A DNA stretch of 64,000 bases, taken from assembly GCA_014238905.1 (NCBI GenBank), contig JABAAE010000001.1, forward strand, positions 44,612-108,611. Direction: 5' to 3'. Below, piece after piece: positions 45,612-55,491 of the stretch (position 1 is its first letter; each line of letters starts with the position of its first letter). The position numbers were made by a program, and so were the translations under genes. The DNA comes from Planctomycetota bacterium (GTDB lineage Bacteria; Planctomycetota; Planctomycetia; Pirellulales; Pirellulaceae). The notes under the pieces were generated by a model that had not been told where the DNA came from, ran no database searches, and was given only the letters and a program-made list of their open reading frames with translations.

Positions 45612-47120
45612 ATGCCGCATCAACCCGACTTGTCCGCTTTCAAGGATCTCGCTGCACAACATTCACAGGTGCCCGTTTACAGGTGCATGATCAGCGATGG
45701 TTTGACACCCGTTTCAGCTTTCCGGAAAGTCGATGATGGAAAAACCTGCTGTTTATTTGAAAGTGTCGTCGGCGGAGAAAAAGTTGGGCGATACAGTTTC
45801 ATTGCCATCCAGCCGTTTGCGCAACTGTCCGCTTCTGGCTCCAATGTGACCATTCAGCGTAGCGGACAATGGCTGGAAACAGAAAGCCAAAACCCATTTG
45901 ATCGCTTAAGGGAAGAATTACGTTCCATCGAGGTTGCCCAGTTGCCGGGAATGCCACCATTTGTTGGAGGCGCTGTTGGGTATGCCGGATACGACACTGT
46001 GCGTTACGTCGAAAACCTGCCATCCCCGCCTGAGGACGACAGGGGCCTTCCCGACCTCTCTTTCGCGTTTTACGACCAGATGATCGTTTTTGACAACGTA
46101 CAAAAAACGATGACGATCATTGTTCTGGCGAAGACCAATCGAGACGGCCAAAATGCAGAGAAGGCCTTTGCCGCAGCAGCGGCAGAAATCGATCAAATCG
46201 TGGACCGGCTACAATCTCCATCGCCAGAGCCGTCCTGTTTTGACATTGATTTGAACGACAATCCATCTCTTCAACTGGAATCCAATTTTTCCGAAAGTGT
46301 ATTCAAACAAGCAGTCGAAAAATGTGTCGACTACATCAAGGCTGGAGACATATTTCAAGTGGTCATCAGCCAGAGATTCCAGCGTGAAATCAGTTGTGAC
46401 CCGTTTGAAATCTATCGTTCCCTGCGTGTCATGAACCCGAGTCCTTTTATGTTTTTTCTTCGCACCCCGGAAACCACCCTGATCGGCAGTTCACCTGAAA
46501 TCATGTGTCGAGTCGTGAACAAGGAAGTGACAGTGCGGCCATTGGCTGGGACAAGGGGGAGGGGACAAACCGATGAAGAAGACCAAGCACTCGAAAAGGA
46601 ATTATTAACCGATCCAAAGGAGCGGGCCGAACATGTCATGCTGGTGGACTTGGGCCGCAATGATGTTGGTCGAGTTTCCAAATTCGGTACGGTAGAAATT
46701 CCTGATGTGATGGTGGTTGAACGATATAGCCATGTCATGCATATTTCGTCCACCGTAACAGGTGAATTACGGGATGAATTCGATGCATTTGATGCTTTGA
46801 TGGCCAGTCTGCCCGCTGGTACAGTTTCAGGAGCGCCCAAAGTCCGCGCCATGGAAATCATCGACGAAATTGAACCGCATCGGCGTGGACCCTATGCTGG
46901 CGCAGTCGGTTATGTCGACTTCAACGGGAACATGGATACCTGCATCGCATTAAGAACGATGGTGGTTAAGGATGATATCGCCTATGTGCAGGCAGGAGCG
47001 GGGATCGTCGCCGAGAGCAACCCCGACAGCGAGTATCGCGAAACGATCAATAAGGCCACAGCATTATTGAGAGCCATCGATATTTCGGAGAAAAGATCGG
47101 GCCGAAACAACGATGGTTGA
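45612..47120 (+). CDS. trpE: anthranilate synthase component I
   Basis: This is the first committed enzyme of tryptophan synthesis, making anthranilate from chorismate with glutamine-derived ammonia. From the ATG at 45612 it has 502 residues; the frame opens at 45570, but the extra 14 residues are hydrophobic and not family-like. The tryptophan feedback site is seen in TCCLFESVVGGEKVGRYSF, and the chorismate-binding core in QVVISQRFQREI, PSPFMFFLRTPETTLIGSSPEIM, VRPLAGTRGRG and the late AGAGIVAESNPDSEYRET. TrpG is not adjacent. No leader peptide with Trp codons or attenuator is visible upstream. Confidence 0.95.
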   Translation: MPHQPDLSAFKDLAAQHSQVPVYRCMISDGLTPVSAFRKVDDGKTCCLFESVVGGEKVGRYSFIAIQPFAQLSASGSNVTIQRSGQWLETESQNPFDRLREELRSIEVAQLPGMPPFVGGAVGYAGYDTVRYVENLPSPPEDDRGLPDLSFAFYDQMIVFDNVQKTMTIIVLAKTNRDGQNAEKAFAAAAAEIDQIVDRLQSPSPEPSCFDIDLNDNPSLQLESNFSESVFKQAVEKCVDYIKAGDIFQVVISQRFQREISCDPFEIYRSLRVMNPSPFMFFLRTPETTLIGSSPEIMCRVVNKEVTVRPLAGTRGRGQTDEEDQALEKELLTDPKERAEHVMLVDLGRNDVGRVSKFGTVEIPDVMVVERYSHVMHISSTVTGELRDEFDAFDALMASLPAGTVSGAPKVRAMEIIDEIEPHRRGPYAGAVGYVDFNGNMDTCIALRTMVVKDDIAYVQAGAGIVAESNPDSEYRETINKATALLRAIDISEKRSGRNNDG

Positions 47121-47273
47121 AATGGTTATTTCAACATCAAATTAATGCGCTGAAAAAATCGCTGCCTAATTGCAAAATATCTCACAACTCAACGAAATTG
47201 CACTTCAACAATCCCAAGCGATCGGGTTGCCTCTCTCGCAGCACGAGCTTCGACAACCCAGCTGGTCAGGTCG

Positions 47274-50090
47274 TTATTTCCCAACCTTGGACGTTCCCAA
47301 CACTCGTGTCAGAAACTCTTCGTACTTTCGGTATTTCGCAAGTCGTTTGATATCGCCCCCTAGCCCATGACCGCCGGTGGGATCAAGAAACAGTTCGACG
47401 AGCGTTTCTTTGCCGGCCTTGATCAGCTCTCGGTAAACTCGAACCGTATCCTGGTAAAGCACATTACTGTCTTCCATTCCGTGGACCAGTAACAACTTGG
47501 ACTTAAGATTTTTAGCCAACGGCAATAGTGAATACTTCTGTTGTTCGGGCTTGCCGGCTGCACTTCGGTCAATCGTTCCGGTGGAATACCACTTGTTATA
47601 GTTTTCCCATTCGGTTGGTCCAGCTCCGGCGATACCCGCAGCAAAGACGTCAGGTTCGGTATACAGGCACATTTGAGTCTGGAATCCACCAAAACTCCAA
47701 CCATGTAGACCAACCCGTTTTCCATCGACCCCGTAATTGGCAACGACATATTTGACACCGTCAACGAGATCCTCCACCTGAGGTTTGCCCACCTGCTTAA
47801 AATTGGATTTTTCAAACAACGCACCGTAGCCCGACTGCCCCCTTGGATCAATCGTCATTGTCACGTAGCCATGTTTTTCTGCCATATAGTATGCAAAGTA
47901 ATAACTGTCGCTACTGTAACTTCCGTCGACCACCGAATGTCGCGTCCCGAGGGGGCCCCCATAGACATAGATCAGACATGGGCGTTTGTCGGTTTTTTTC
48001 CAACCCGCGGGTTTGAAAAGCGTAGCGTGAAGCATCTGGCCATGTCGGTTTTGATAGGTCAGGAATTCCGGAACGGGCTTTGTGACCTCTCTGGCGCGGT
48101 CAGAATGCGAATCAGTCAGCACGCGAAACGAATCCTTTCGGCCCTGGTCAATCCGCACCAACTCCCTTAATTTTCCAAACGTCACATAATTCCCCAAAGC
48201 CTTCGTTCCATCCTGGCTGATTGCTACGGTGGAGTAGGTTCCCTGAACGTCAGAGAGCGGTTCCATCTTCTTATCTTCAATCGCTATTCGAAACGGCATG
48301 TTTCGCGCCGGGCTGTTTTTGGTACTGGTCGCGAAGACAATCTTACGGTCTTCCGACAGTCCCTCAAAATAGACTTCAAAATTCCCCTCGGTCAAAGGGC
48401 TAACCGTCTGGTAAACCGTATCAAGGATATGGAGATGTCGAAAACCACTCTGTTCACCAACAAAAAGGATTTTATCTGAGGCGGCCAAAAATTGGGGGCG
48501 GATCAATCGGGGCGTATTGGGCCCACCAAAATGCAGAAAGCGATATTGAAGCTTTGCCAGTCCTGACGGAGACTGAGGCTCTTCACCCTCTTTTTTGTCC
48601 GCGGATGATTCATCCCCCGGCTTCTCATCGTCACTCTTTCGATCCTCAGTCTTTCGATCCTCAGTCTTTGATTTCGACTTGGAATCTGGCGAAGCCTGTT
48701 TTGATTTCCCTTTGGCGTCCACTGGCTTGTCGACCGGAAAAGGCGCGGTGTAGATTGCCACGTTTTCGTCATTGAAATGAAAATCCGCAAAGGTAACGTG
48801 GTTGGAATCCAACGACCAGGATGGCGTGGAAACGGCATCTCGTGGACTATCCAATTGGGTCACATAAACCAATTCGATTTTCCCCTCTTCGTTTTCGTGT
48901 TTCCGCAAATCATAAAAATACAATTTGATTTCCTGAACCACAATCGGATCGTCGGAAACGGTCCGATTAACCTCTTTAACCTCGGCGAATCGACCACGAT
49001 AATTCACGATCTTGACTTTCCGGTCACTAGAAAACGGATTCTCTCCTTTGCGGCAGACAAGCACCAATCGCTCACCGTCAGGGCTCAATTGGTAAGATCT
49101 CAATTCCTCTGTCGATGGAAGCTTCGGATCAATCTGTTCGATCAATGGGTTGCCGAATCGGACTCGGAACAAGCTATCGGATCTCATGAACAGATATCCG
49201 CTTCCATTAGGCAAAAACCGAACCGATCCTTCGGACTCTTGGGTTCGAGTCAAGCGGCTAGGCAGCGATCCGTCCAATTTCAAATGGTAAATATCACCTT
49301 CGGACGTGAATAGAATTTCATGTTTTTCCGGGTGCCAGACGTAAGATCGAATCCCATTGTATCGAGGTGATTTCGTGTCATCAGCATCTTTTTCGGTAAC
49401 GGACTGCGAATCATCTTCACCACCCTTTTGATCAGACTTACTCTTATTTCCCTTCTTGGATTCTCGCTGTTTCTTATTCTTTTGGTCCTTCGATTTCGTT
49501 ACTTCTGAATCGCTTTTCGCTTTTTTGAATTTTTCGATTCGATCCTTGACAACCTTTCTGGCGGATTCCTGAAAGTTGGCCATAAGAGTCGCTGATGTCA
49601 AACGTCTCATTCCTTCGGACTTGAAGTCATAAATATATAAATCACTGCCATGCCGACGTTCCAGGCGCGGTCGGTAAAGGAAGGCAGCGTAGCGGCCATC
49701 CTTGGAAAAAGAGGTCGAAGAAGCCGAGGGACCAAAAGGTGATTTTTCCGGAAAAAGATCCTTCAAGGTCAGAGCTTTTTTCGTTTCTTTTTTCTTTTGG
49801 CTGTTGGGATTTCGCGATTTTTTGGATTGGCTGGAACTTGCTGATTTCTTCTTCTTGGTCTCCTGCTGCTGACCTGACTTCTTCTTGGTGCCCTGCTGCT
49901 GATCCGACTTCTTCTTAGCCGTTCCCTTTCCCTGCGTCTTTTGTTTTGCTTGACGAATCTCAACCTGCGTATTGGCACGCTGGGAAACGGATTCCGTTTT
50001 ATTACTTTGGCCGGTATTCGTTTGAGCGAAGCCAACTCCAGAAAAGGCGATCGCAAGGAGCACAACTGCAGAGGAAAATGATTGGTTCAT
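47274..50090 (-). CDS. secreted S9-family prolyl oligopeptidase with Lys-rich N-terminal region
   Basis: This is a 938-residue secreted serine peptidase. A signal peptide (MNQSFSSAVVLLAIAFSGVGFAQ) precedes about 95 residues of extreme Lys/Gln/Ser composition (KKKSDQQQGTKKKSGQQQ and similar). The beta-propeller domain follows, interrupted by two more Lys/Asp/Ser-rich insertions (near residues 200-235 and 480-520, including a KTEDR-KTEDR duplication). The C-terminal hydrolase has the triad Ser799 (HGWSFGGF), Asp874 (HGMEDSNV) and His908 (GGHGLGG), all present. I chose the ATG at 50090 for the signal peptide; the frame reaches 50150. The cationic insertions are unlike normal S9 peptidases. Confidence 0.92.
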   Translation of the reverse strand: MNQSFSSAVVLLAIAFSGVGFAQTNTGQSNKTESVSQRANTQVEIRQAKQKTQGKGTAKKKSDQQQGTKKKSGQQQETKKKKSASSSQSKKSRNPNSQKKKETKKALTLKDLFPEKSPFGPSASSTSFSKDGRYAAFLYRPRLERRHGSDLYIYDFKSEGMRRLTSATLMANFQESARKVVKDRIEKFKKAKSDSEVTKSKDQKNKKQRESKKGNKSKSDQKGGEDDSQSVTEKDADDTKSPRYNGIRSYVWHPEKHEILFTSEGDIYHLKLDGSLPSRLTRTQESEGSVRFLPNGSGYLFMRSDSLFRVRFGNPLIEQIDPKLPSTEELRSYQLSPDGERLVLVCRKGENPFSSDRKVKIVNYRGRFAEVKEVNRTVSDDPIVVQEIKLYFYDLRKHENEEGKIELVYVTQLDSPRDAVSTPSWSLDSNHVTFADFHFNDENVAIYTAPFPVDKPVDAKGKSKQASPDSKSKSKTEDRKTEDRKSDDEKPGDESSADKKEGEEPQSPSGLAKLQYRFLHFGGPNTPRLIRPQFLAASDKILFVGEQSGFRHLHILDTVYQTVSPLTEGNFEVYFEGLSEDRKIVFATSTKNSPARNMPFRIAIEDKKMEPLSDVQGTYSTVAISQDGTKALGNYVTFGKLRELVRIDQGRKDSFRVLTDSHSDRAREVTKPVPEFLTYQNRHGQMLHATLFKPAGWKKTDKRPCLIYVYGGPLGTRHSVVDGSYSSDSYYFAYYMAEKHGYVTMTIDPRGQSGYGALFEKSNFKQVGKPQVEDLVDGVKYVVANYGVDGKRVGLHGWSFGGFQTQMCLYTEPDVFAAGIAGAGPTEWENYNKWYSTGTIDRSAAGKPEQQKYSLLPLAKNLKSKLLLVHGMEDSNVLYQDTVRVYRELIKAGKETLVELFLDPTGGHGLGGDIKRLAKYRKYEEFLTRVLGTSKVGK

Positions 50091-50341
50091 GATGGAATAC
50101 AGGTGGGATGAAAAAAGTGAATCAGGTGGGATGAAACAAGTGAATAACACCCATTGGATCCCAAGAAGGAATGTTCTTCTGAACTACCTTAAATAGCAGC
50201 TAGGCCGTTGTCCAGAATCGATTCAATCTGTTTTAAACAACGATACTGTTTAAGGGCTTTTTCTGATAAAAAACCAAAAGGCCGTCACCCTTGATTAGAA
50301 ATCACGGGGTCTGTTCGATTCAAAACTCCGAATCGCAAAGC

Positions 50342-52228
50342 CTACAGAGCCGAAAAAGTCCGTAGATAAGCGTCAACCTGGGAGAGCTTGGTTTGCAGTT
50401 CAGCATCTCCGCTGTTGCGACTGACCGTAAAATAGTAATCCCAAACCGTTGACCAGTCCTCAGAAGGATTCAATGAGCCATGCGATTTGGCAAACACCGA
50501 GTCACTGCCATACCACCAAAGCCCATCCCCGGAGATCTGGTAGGACGCACTATTATTTGGAAAACGATCGGTCCAATCACTGGCCAACATGAAATCAGCC
50601 CATACCTGCGTTGCCTCGTTGTCTACAGCGACCATCTCGATCTTACTGTCATAATTCTTCGCCATCAGATTGATGGTTGCCGATTCCGCGTTCCCGTTGG
50701 CAACCATACTGGACTCGTCCCAATCGACTAGGACAATCTTTCGCACAAATGTCGAACGAACTTCAAAACGCTGAGTTTCCTCATTGAAAAATCGCTCTCG
50801 TTCTGTTTCCAGAACATTTTCTCCATCGTCACCACCGGGCAAGCCGCTTACCTTGACGAACTGAATTGCTTCCTCAGATACCGAGTCAACCAAAAGTCTC
50901 GTGTTATTGGTTCGAAAATGAAACTTGCGAAGAGCTTCGTCGACAATTTCAACTTCCCGGTCGGTCCAACTGGCGCTGGAATCAATAAATTCAACCAAGC
51001 CTTCCGAGTTTTCAAATCGATCTAACAGAAGATCCGCTTCACGGTATAGATATCGATCCTGGCCACCTTGTCCGTAAATACGATCGCGGGCCGAATCAAT
51101 ACCCCCAAACAAACCGTCCATACCGGCACCACCCCAGAGTTTATCCAGACCAGCACCTCCGTAAAGAGAATCATTCCCTACATCTCCAAAGAGCTTGTCC
51201 GGACCGACCTCTCCATGCAATATGTCATTTCCGGCCGAACCTCTTAGAGTATCACCACCTGTGCCACCCCACATTTCGTCTGAACCAACATTTCCTAACA
51301 GGATGTCATCGCCCTGCTCCCCCCACATTTGGTCGTCTCCGTGAGACCCAACTATTCGGTCATTGCCCTTGCCTCCAAAGCCTCGATCATTCCCTGGCCC
51401 CAAGTGAATGAAATCGTTATCGTTGCCGCCAAACACTTCGTCCGCACCAGCCTGCCCGCTCAACCGGTCATCACCCCCATCGCCGTGAAGGATGTCACTG
51501 TCGGGACCTCCAAAGATAACATCGTTATCAAAACCACCACGCAGGATGTCGTTTCCACCGTGCCCATAAAGACGATCCATGCCAAGGTCACCATGCATAT
51601 CGTCGTCACCGCTGTTCCCGTATAAACGGTCATTGCCACCATCGCCATGCATCACGTCATTGCCACCGCCACCCAGCAATGTATCGTCGTCGCCTTGGCC
51701 ATTCAGCCGATCGTCACCTCGATCACCGGCCAATCGGTCACTGCCATCTCCACCGTTCAGCTGATCGTCACCATCACCACCCACCAAATTGTCATCACCG
51801 AGATTGCCGAACAGACGGTCAGCCCCTTCGCCACCATTAAGGAGATCGTCACTAACGCCGCCAGTCAAACTGTCATCACCCGCGTTGCCATAGGCATGGA
51901 CTGGCACGACCGAGGTACTCTGAAAAATGTCATTTCCATCAGCCCCGTAGAATTCAACACGATCCACCAGGTTTCGCACAAACGACTGCTGGCCCACCCC
52001 CTCCAACGTAACAGTGACCCGTCCGCCGTCATCAAAACAACGTGCCACATCATTGGCAGTATCGCCCTGAATGGTGACAATACCGGTAAAAGCATCGAAA
52101 TCGATAAAGCCCGTCAAAAGATCCTTGCTTTCGAGCGTCTCAAAGCCGAATCGACGCGGTGGTGAACAGCCGCTTTCGGGTGAGTCGGAAAAAATGGATT
52201 TGGCGATTTTGTAGAAACATCGAAGCAT
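50342..52228 (-). CDS. surface protein with about 30 RTX-type calcium-binding repeats
   Basis: This is a 628-residue protein starting with a basic leader that ends in FGFETLESKDLLTG, the N-terminal signature that many exported planctomycete proteins share. Residues about 112-390 consist of some 30 nonapeptide GGxGxDxLx repeats (for example NGGDGSDRL, GGGGNDVMH), which bind calcium in a parallel beta roll. The remaining 240 residues are a non-repeated domain I do not recognise. The ATG has GAGGA six nt upstream. No type I secretion genes are adjacent, so export route is unknown. Likely cell-surface or extracellular. Confidence 0.9.
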   Translation of the reverse strand: MLRCFYKIAKSIFSDSPESGCSPPRRFGFETLESKDLLTGFIDFDAFTGIVTIQGDTANDVARCFDDGGRVTVTLEGVGQQSFVRNLVDRVEFYGADGNDIFQSTSVVPVHAYGNAGDDSLTGGVSDDLLNGGEGADRLFGNLGDDNLVGGDGDDQLNGGDGSDRLAGDRGDDRLNGQGDDDTLLGGGGNDVMHGDGGNDRLYGNSGDDDMHGDLGMDRLYGHGGNDILRGGFDNDVIFGGPDSDILHGDGGDDRLSGQAGADEVFGGNDNDFIHLGPGNDRGFGGKGNDRIVGSHGDDQMWGEQGDDILLGNVGSDEMWGGTGGDTLRGSAGNDILHGEVGPDKLFGDVGNDSLYGGAGLDKLWGGAGMDGLFGGIDSARDRIYGQGGQDRYLYREADLLLDRFENSEGLVEFIDSSASWTDREVEIVDEALRKFHFRTNNTRLLVDSVSEEAIQFVKVSGLPGGDDGENVLETERERFFNEETQRFEVRSTFVRKIVLVDWDESSMVANGNAESATINLMAKNYDSKIEMVAVDNEATQVWADFMLASDWTDRFPNNSASYQISGDGLWWYGSDSVFAKSHGSLNPSEDWSTVWDYYFTVSRNSGDAELQTKLSQVDAYLRTFSAL

Positions 52229-52779
52229 TATTGGTCCTCACGGAGAGCAGCCTAAGCAGCGTTCAAAATCCGTAACTCTAAGTAGCAAAAGACTTTAACA
52301 ACATTTATCGAGAGAGGTCCAGGGCGAAAAACAACCCTCTATTTCTTCGATAGTAATCAGAACAACGACGTGGTTCCAATCTGTTCTCTAAAAACAGACG
52401 ATTAAACGGGGTTTTTAGTTCCGTTTGTATTCCATGCAAAGGCGAAAACCGGCAAATCAGGCGTTCCATGATTCACTTGGCTCCTGTTCCACAAGATTCG
52501 AGGGTCTAATTCCGCCTGAAAAGCCCACCATGGTGTTCAATCAAGCGGGATTCGGTTTGCAAATCCACCTCGTTAGCTACATCACACTCAAAACCCCAGC
52601 GGCAAATTAAAACCTTGAAACCGGGTCCTGACACACCACCCTCCATTGGACTCACAACGGCAACCCCGGCCCAGAACCACCAAAAAAGCTGGTATTCTCC
52701 TATTGAGCCGGTCACCACTTTTCTCAGTAAGATTCTCAAAACACTTTTACCGGTTTCCAAGACAATCAGGCCAGCGGTT
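52229..52779. other. intergenic region between divergent genes
   Basis: These 551 bases hold no ORF I can support. The frame of the alkyltransferase-like gene is open back to 52615, and a minus-strand frame (52506-52829) is antisense to its start. I treat both as chance. Confidence 0.45.
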
Positions 52780-53088
52780 ATGGATGACAACCCCCACGCG
52801 ATTTTGACGGTGATCAGCCAAATCCCCAAAGGGAAAGTCGCGACCTATGGTCAGATTGCAAGATTAGCAGGCCTACCCAGAAACGCCCGACAAGTTGGAT
52901 CGGTATTGAGGCGACTTGCCAAGGGTATCGAAATCCCTTGGCACAGGGTGGTCAATGCCCAGGGAATGGTCAGTCATCGCAACAGCGATCAGACCGTCAA
53001 CGATCAAGTCAATGCCTTGAGAAACGAAAACGTCGAGATGGATCATCAACTACGCATTTCACTGCCCCTTTACCAGTGGAAGCCGTAA
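52780..53088 (+). CDS. alkyltransferase-like protein (MGMT fold without the acceptor cysteine)
   Basis: This 102-residue protein has the DNA-binding domain of O6-alkylguanine-DNA alkyltransferase. The active-site motif PCHRV reads PWHRV (residues 53-57): Trp54 replaces the alkyl-accepting cysteine, as in alkyltransferase-like (ATL) proteins. The helix-turn-helix and the base-flipping arginine are kept (GLPRNARQVGSVLRRL, Arg37). ATL proteins bind O6-alkylguanine and hand the lesion to nucleotide excision repair. The ATG at 52780 gives the normal ATL length; upstream frame is open to 52615. It is monocistronic. Confidence 0.93.
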   Translation: MDDNPHAILTVISQIPKGKVATYGQIARLAGLPRNARQVGSVLRRLAKGIEIPWHRVVNAQGMVSHRNSDQTVNDQVNALRNENVEMDHQLRISLPLYQWKP

Positions 53089-53157
53089 TGACACCGACTT
53101 CCCGGGCGGGTGACTAAAAGAAATCGAGCAGCTGAAATTCAGGCGACCTAACGCCCC

Positions 53158-54015
53158 CTAACTCCGAACCAACGCGTGGAATTCTTCGTGAAGTTTTTGG
53201 GTCACGCTGCCGGGCTTGCCCGAGCCAATCACGCGGTCATCTACTTTGACGATTGGCGCTATTTCTGCTGCTGTTCCCGTCAGGAAACATTCATCAGCAA
53301 CGTAGATGTCGTGCCGGGAAAGGGTGCATTCGTTGACCTGCATACCATTTCCCTTGGCCAGCTCAATCACGGTTGCTCGTGTAATTCCAGCGAGTATCCC
53401 AGCATCGATGGATGGTGTCGCGATAATATGGTCTTTGACAATGAAAATATTGTCGGCGGTGCACTCGGCGACGTCACCTTTATGATTCAACATCAAGGCC
53501 TCAACACACCCCGCTTGTGTGCCCTCCACCTTGCCCATGATGTTGTTTAAATAATTCAATGACTTGACGCGCGAGTTCAGTGCGTTGGGATGATTACGAA
53601 TGGTGCTCGCCGTCACGATTTCCAAACCATTATCATAAAACTCCTGTGGATAAAGCTTGATATTGTCAGCGATAATAACCACTTGCGAATTTGAGCAAGT
53701 ATGCGGATCCAGCCCCAGCGTCCCGGTGCCCCGAGTGATCAACAACCGCACGTAGCCGTCAACGATCCCATTTTCCGACAAAGTGGCATACACCGCATCC
53801 TTCAATTCTTCGAATTCAGTAGGCACCTCCAATAGGATCGCTCGAGCAGATTCATAAAATCGCTGCATATGTTCGTCCAAACGAAAGAGTTTTCCACCGT
53901 AACTCCGCAGGCCTTCAAAAACGCCATCCCCGTACAAGAGTCCGTGATCGAAAACACTAATTTTCGCGTTTTCTTTATCGAAAAACTCGCCATTAATCCA
54001 AACTTTTAGCGACAT
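53158..54015 (-). CDS. ilvE: branched-chain amino acid aminotransferase
   Basis: This is a class IV (fold-type) PLP aminotransferase of 285 residues. It carries VFDHGLLYGDGVFEGLRSY at the N-terminus, the PLP lysine K151 in RVKSLNYLNNIM, and AECTADNIFIVKD for cofactor phosphate and carboxylate binding. It likely performs the last step of Val, Ile and Leu synthesis; D-amino acid aminotransferase is a less likely alternative. The frame extends to 54183, but the ATG at 54015 is the normal family start. No other ilv genes are adjacent. Confidence 0.93.
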   Translation of the reverse strand: MSLKVWINGEFFDKENAKISVFDHGLLYGDGVFEGLRSYGGKLFRLDEHMQRFYESARAILLEVPTEFEELKDAVYATLSENGIVDGYVRLLITRGTGTLGLDPHTCSNSQVVIIADNIKLYPQEFYDNGLEIVTASTIRNHPNALNSRVKSLNYLNNIMGKVEGTQAGCVEALMLNHKGDVAECTADNIFIVKDHIIATPSIDAGILAGITRATVIELAKGNGMQVNECTLSRHDIYVADECFLTGTAAEIAPIVKVDDRVIGSGKPGSVTQKLHEEFHALVRS

Positions 54016-54438
54016 CAATCCATCTCGTTTCTGTCTTGTGTTGATCCCCAATACCGGCACCGCGATTAAAACGACTATCGCCGAGAACAAAACTGGATTC
54101 GCGATCCTTGACTGACAAGCCCACCCGCTTAACTGAGAACCCAACTCTCGGAGTGATGCCAACCAAACATACCGCGAATGCAACCGGTAGTTTGGTTGTA
54201 ACGGTCCAATCGGCCACTGAAAAGGGTAAGTGGGCCAACTCTTTGAGTGCGAATTGAGACTGACCTGTCAGAAACCACAGTCGGTATTGGCGTTTTCACT
54301 ATGGCACTTGCCGGACATATGCGATGTCAGCGATCAACCAAAACACCAGAATCGCCGCCGGTGCAAGCAAGAGACCATTCCCATCCAACAGCCAACCTCT
54401 TGCCTTGCGAGGGTGGCCCGGCAAATTCAAAAAACAAA
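54016..54438. other. intergenic region without a recognised gene
   Basis: These 423 bases lie between the ilvE start and the end of the next leftward gene. Short open frames on the plus strand (54230-54506) have no ribosome site. The ilvE promoter must be here, but I see no strong match. Confidence 0.45.
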
Positions 54439-55194
54439 TTAAGAAGGTTCAGCGGCAGAAAAGGGGGGTTGAGTCATCACCGAATTCAGCAAAGGTAAAC
54501 TACTGACTTTGGATTTCCAGGTCTCAAATAGCAGCAAGTCCATTTTCATCTCGTGCTGATTTTGAAAATTTTCATCCAGCTCACCCACAACCCAACCACC
54601 GTATTGTTCCTCGTAGAGGATATCGAACATGGAAAAAACCATTTCTCTGGAACAATACATTGGTTTCTGCTCAGCCTGACCCGGCAGGTAGCCGGGAAGA
54701 TGAATATGTTGAATCCGGCAATTGTGCTTTTTCAATAGTGATCGCACAACCGAACAGAGGGAGTTCAAATCACAGTCATGAAGCGTGTTTTTCCATAAGT
54801 GCTCAATATCCAGCGTGACGAATTCATGCGAAGCAATCCATTCATCCAGATCATTAAAGTGGAGGTACTGATTTTCGACCGCCAGACGAATCCCTGGATC
54901 CAGACTTGAAATCAAACTCACATCATCGAGCTGCTCCTCATGAACGACAATAATCTGACAGCCAAGATCCCGGGCCAGTCGGACGATTTCCTCGCATGTT
55001 TGGGAACCGATTTTTCCCTCTGTAGGAAAATGCAGGACGTAATTTAAATCAAAGCTCCGGGCAATTTTTGAGAGCGATTTCCAGCTCATCAAACGCGTCG
55101 GAGTCATGTACAGTTCTGCGTTTTCATAGCCCGCAAAAATGGCTTTTTCGAAATTCGCCGAAGCAGGCGAAAACTTGGTGGAGAGGGAAAACAT
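54439..55194 (-). CDS. TIM-barrel protein of the sugar isomerase/AP-endonuclease superfamily
   Basis: This 251-residue protein resembles the xylose-isomerase-like TIM-barrel superfamily. It has strands ending in metal-ligand positions, for example VLHFPTEG, IIVVHEEQ, IRLAVENQYLH, FVTLDIEHLWK, IQHIHLPGY and WVVGELDEN. The His and Glu residues in these strands are those expected to bind divalent metals. The sequence is rather short for a full endonuclease IV, so a sugar epimerase or isomerase role is more likely. It is isolated between ilvE and a lipoprotein gene. Confidence 0.75.
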   Translation of the reverse strand: MFSLSTKFSPASANFEKAIFAGYENAELYMTPTRLMSWKSLSKIARSFDLNYVLHFPTEGKIGSQTCEEIVRLARDLGCQIIVVHEEQLDDVSLISSLDPGIRLAVENQYLHFNDLDEWIASHEFVTLDIEHLWKNTLHDCDLNSLCSVVRSLLKKHNCRIQHIHLPGYLPGQAEQKPMYCSREMVFSMFDILYEEQYGGWVVGELDENFQNQHEMKMDLLLFETWKSKVSSLPLLNSVMTQPPFSAAEPS

Positions 55195-55376
55195 TCTTTT
55201 CTACCTGGGTGTGTGCGTTCATCCGCACTATTCATTCTTATTTCCTATTTATCTATCTTCGAAAGTTTACGCCTAAACGTGCCCAACGCTAAACGCAAAT
55301 GGTAGAAAAAAGCTATTTTTTTTTGAAATCTGTCCGCATCCAAACGCTGTGATGACCATCGATGGCAATTCCAACT

Positions 55377-55399
55377 AGGTGCTAGCTCAACTAGCACCT
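55377..55399. repeat. 9-bp perfect hairpin
   Basis: AGGTGCTAG and CTAGCACCT pair around CTCAA. It lies 93 nt beyond the stop of the lipoprotein gene at 55492 (leftward). It has no T-run, so it may be a Rho-assisted terminator or an RNA-stabilising fold. Confidence 0.45.
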
Positions 55400-55491
55400 C
55401 AATGCATCATGCCCAGATGGATGACCTTTCAGAAGCCGACTCACCCAGAAACCAACACAAGTTGCCGACGGTGTCAGCCGACATCCGTTGT

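Noticed and set aside
51647..52165. Plus-strand ORF of 172 codons
   Set aside because: It is antisense to the repetitive calcium-binding region; its openness comes from the repeat composition.
54016..54183. N-terminal extension of ilvE
   Set aside because: The 56 extra residues are not part of the family, and the ATG at 54015 gives the normal start MSLKVWINGEFF.
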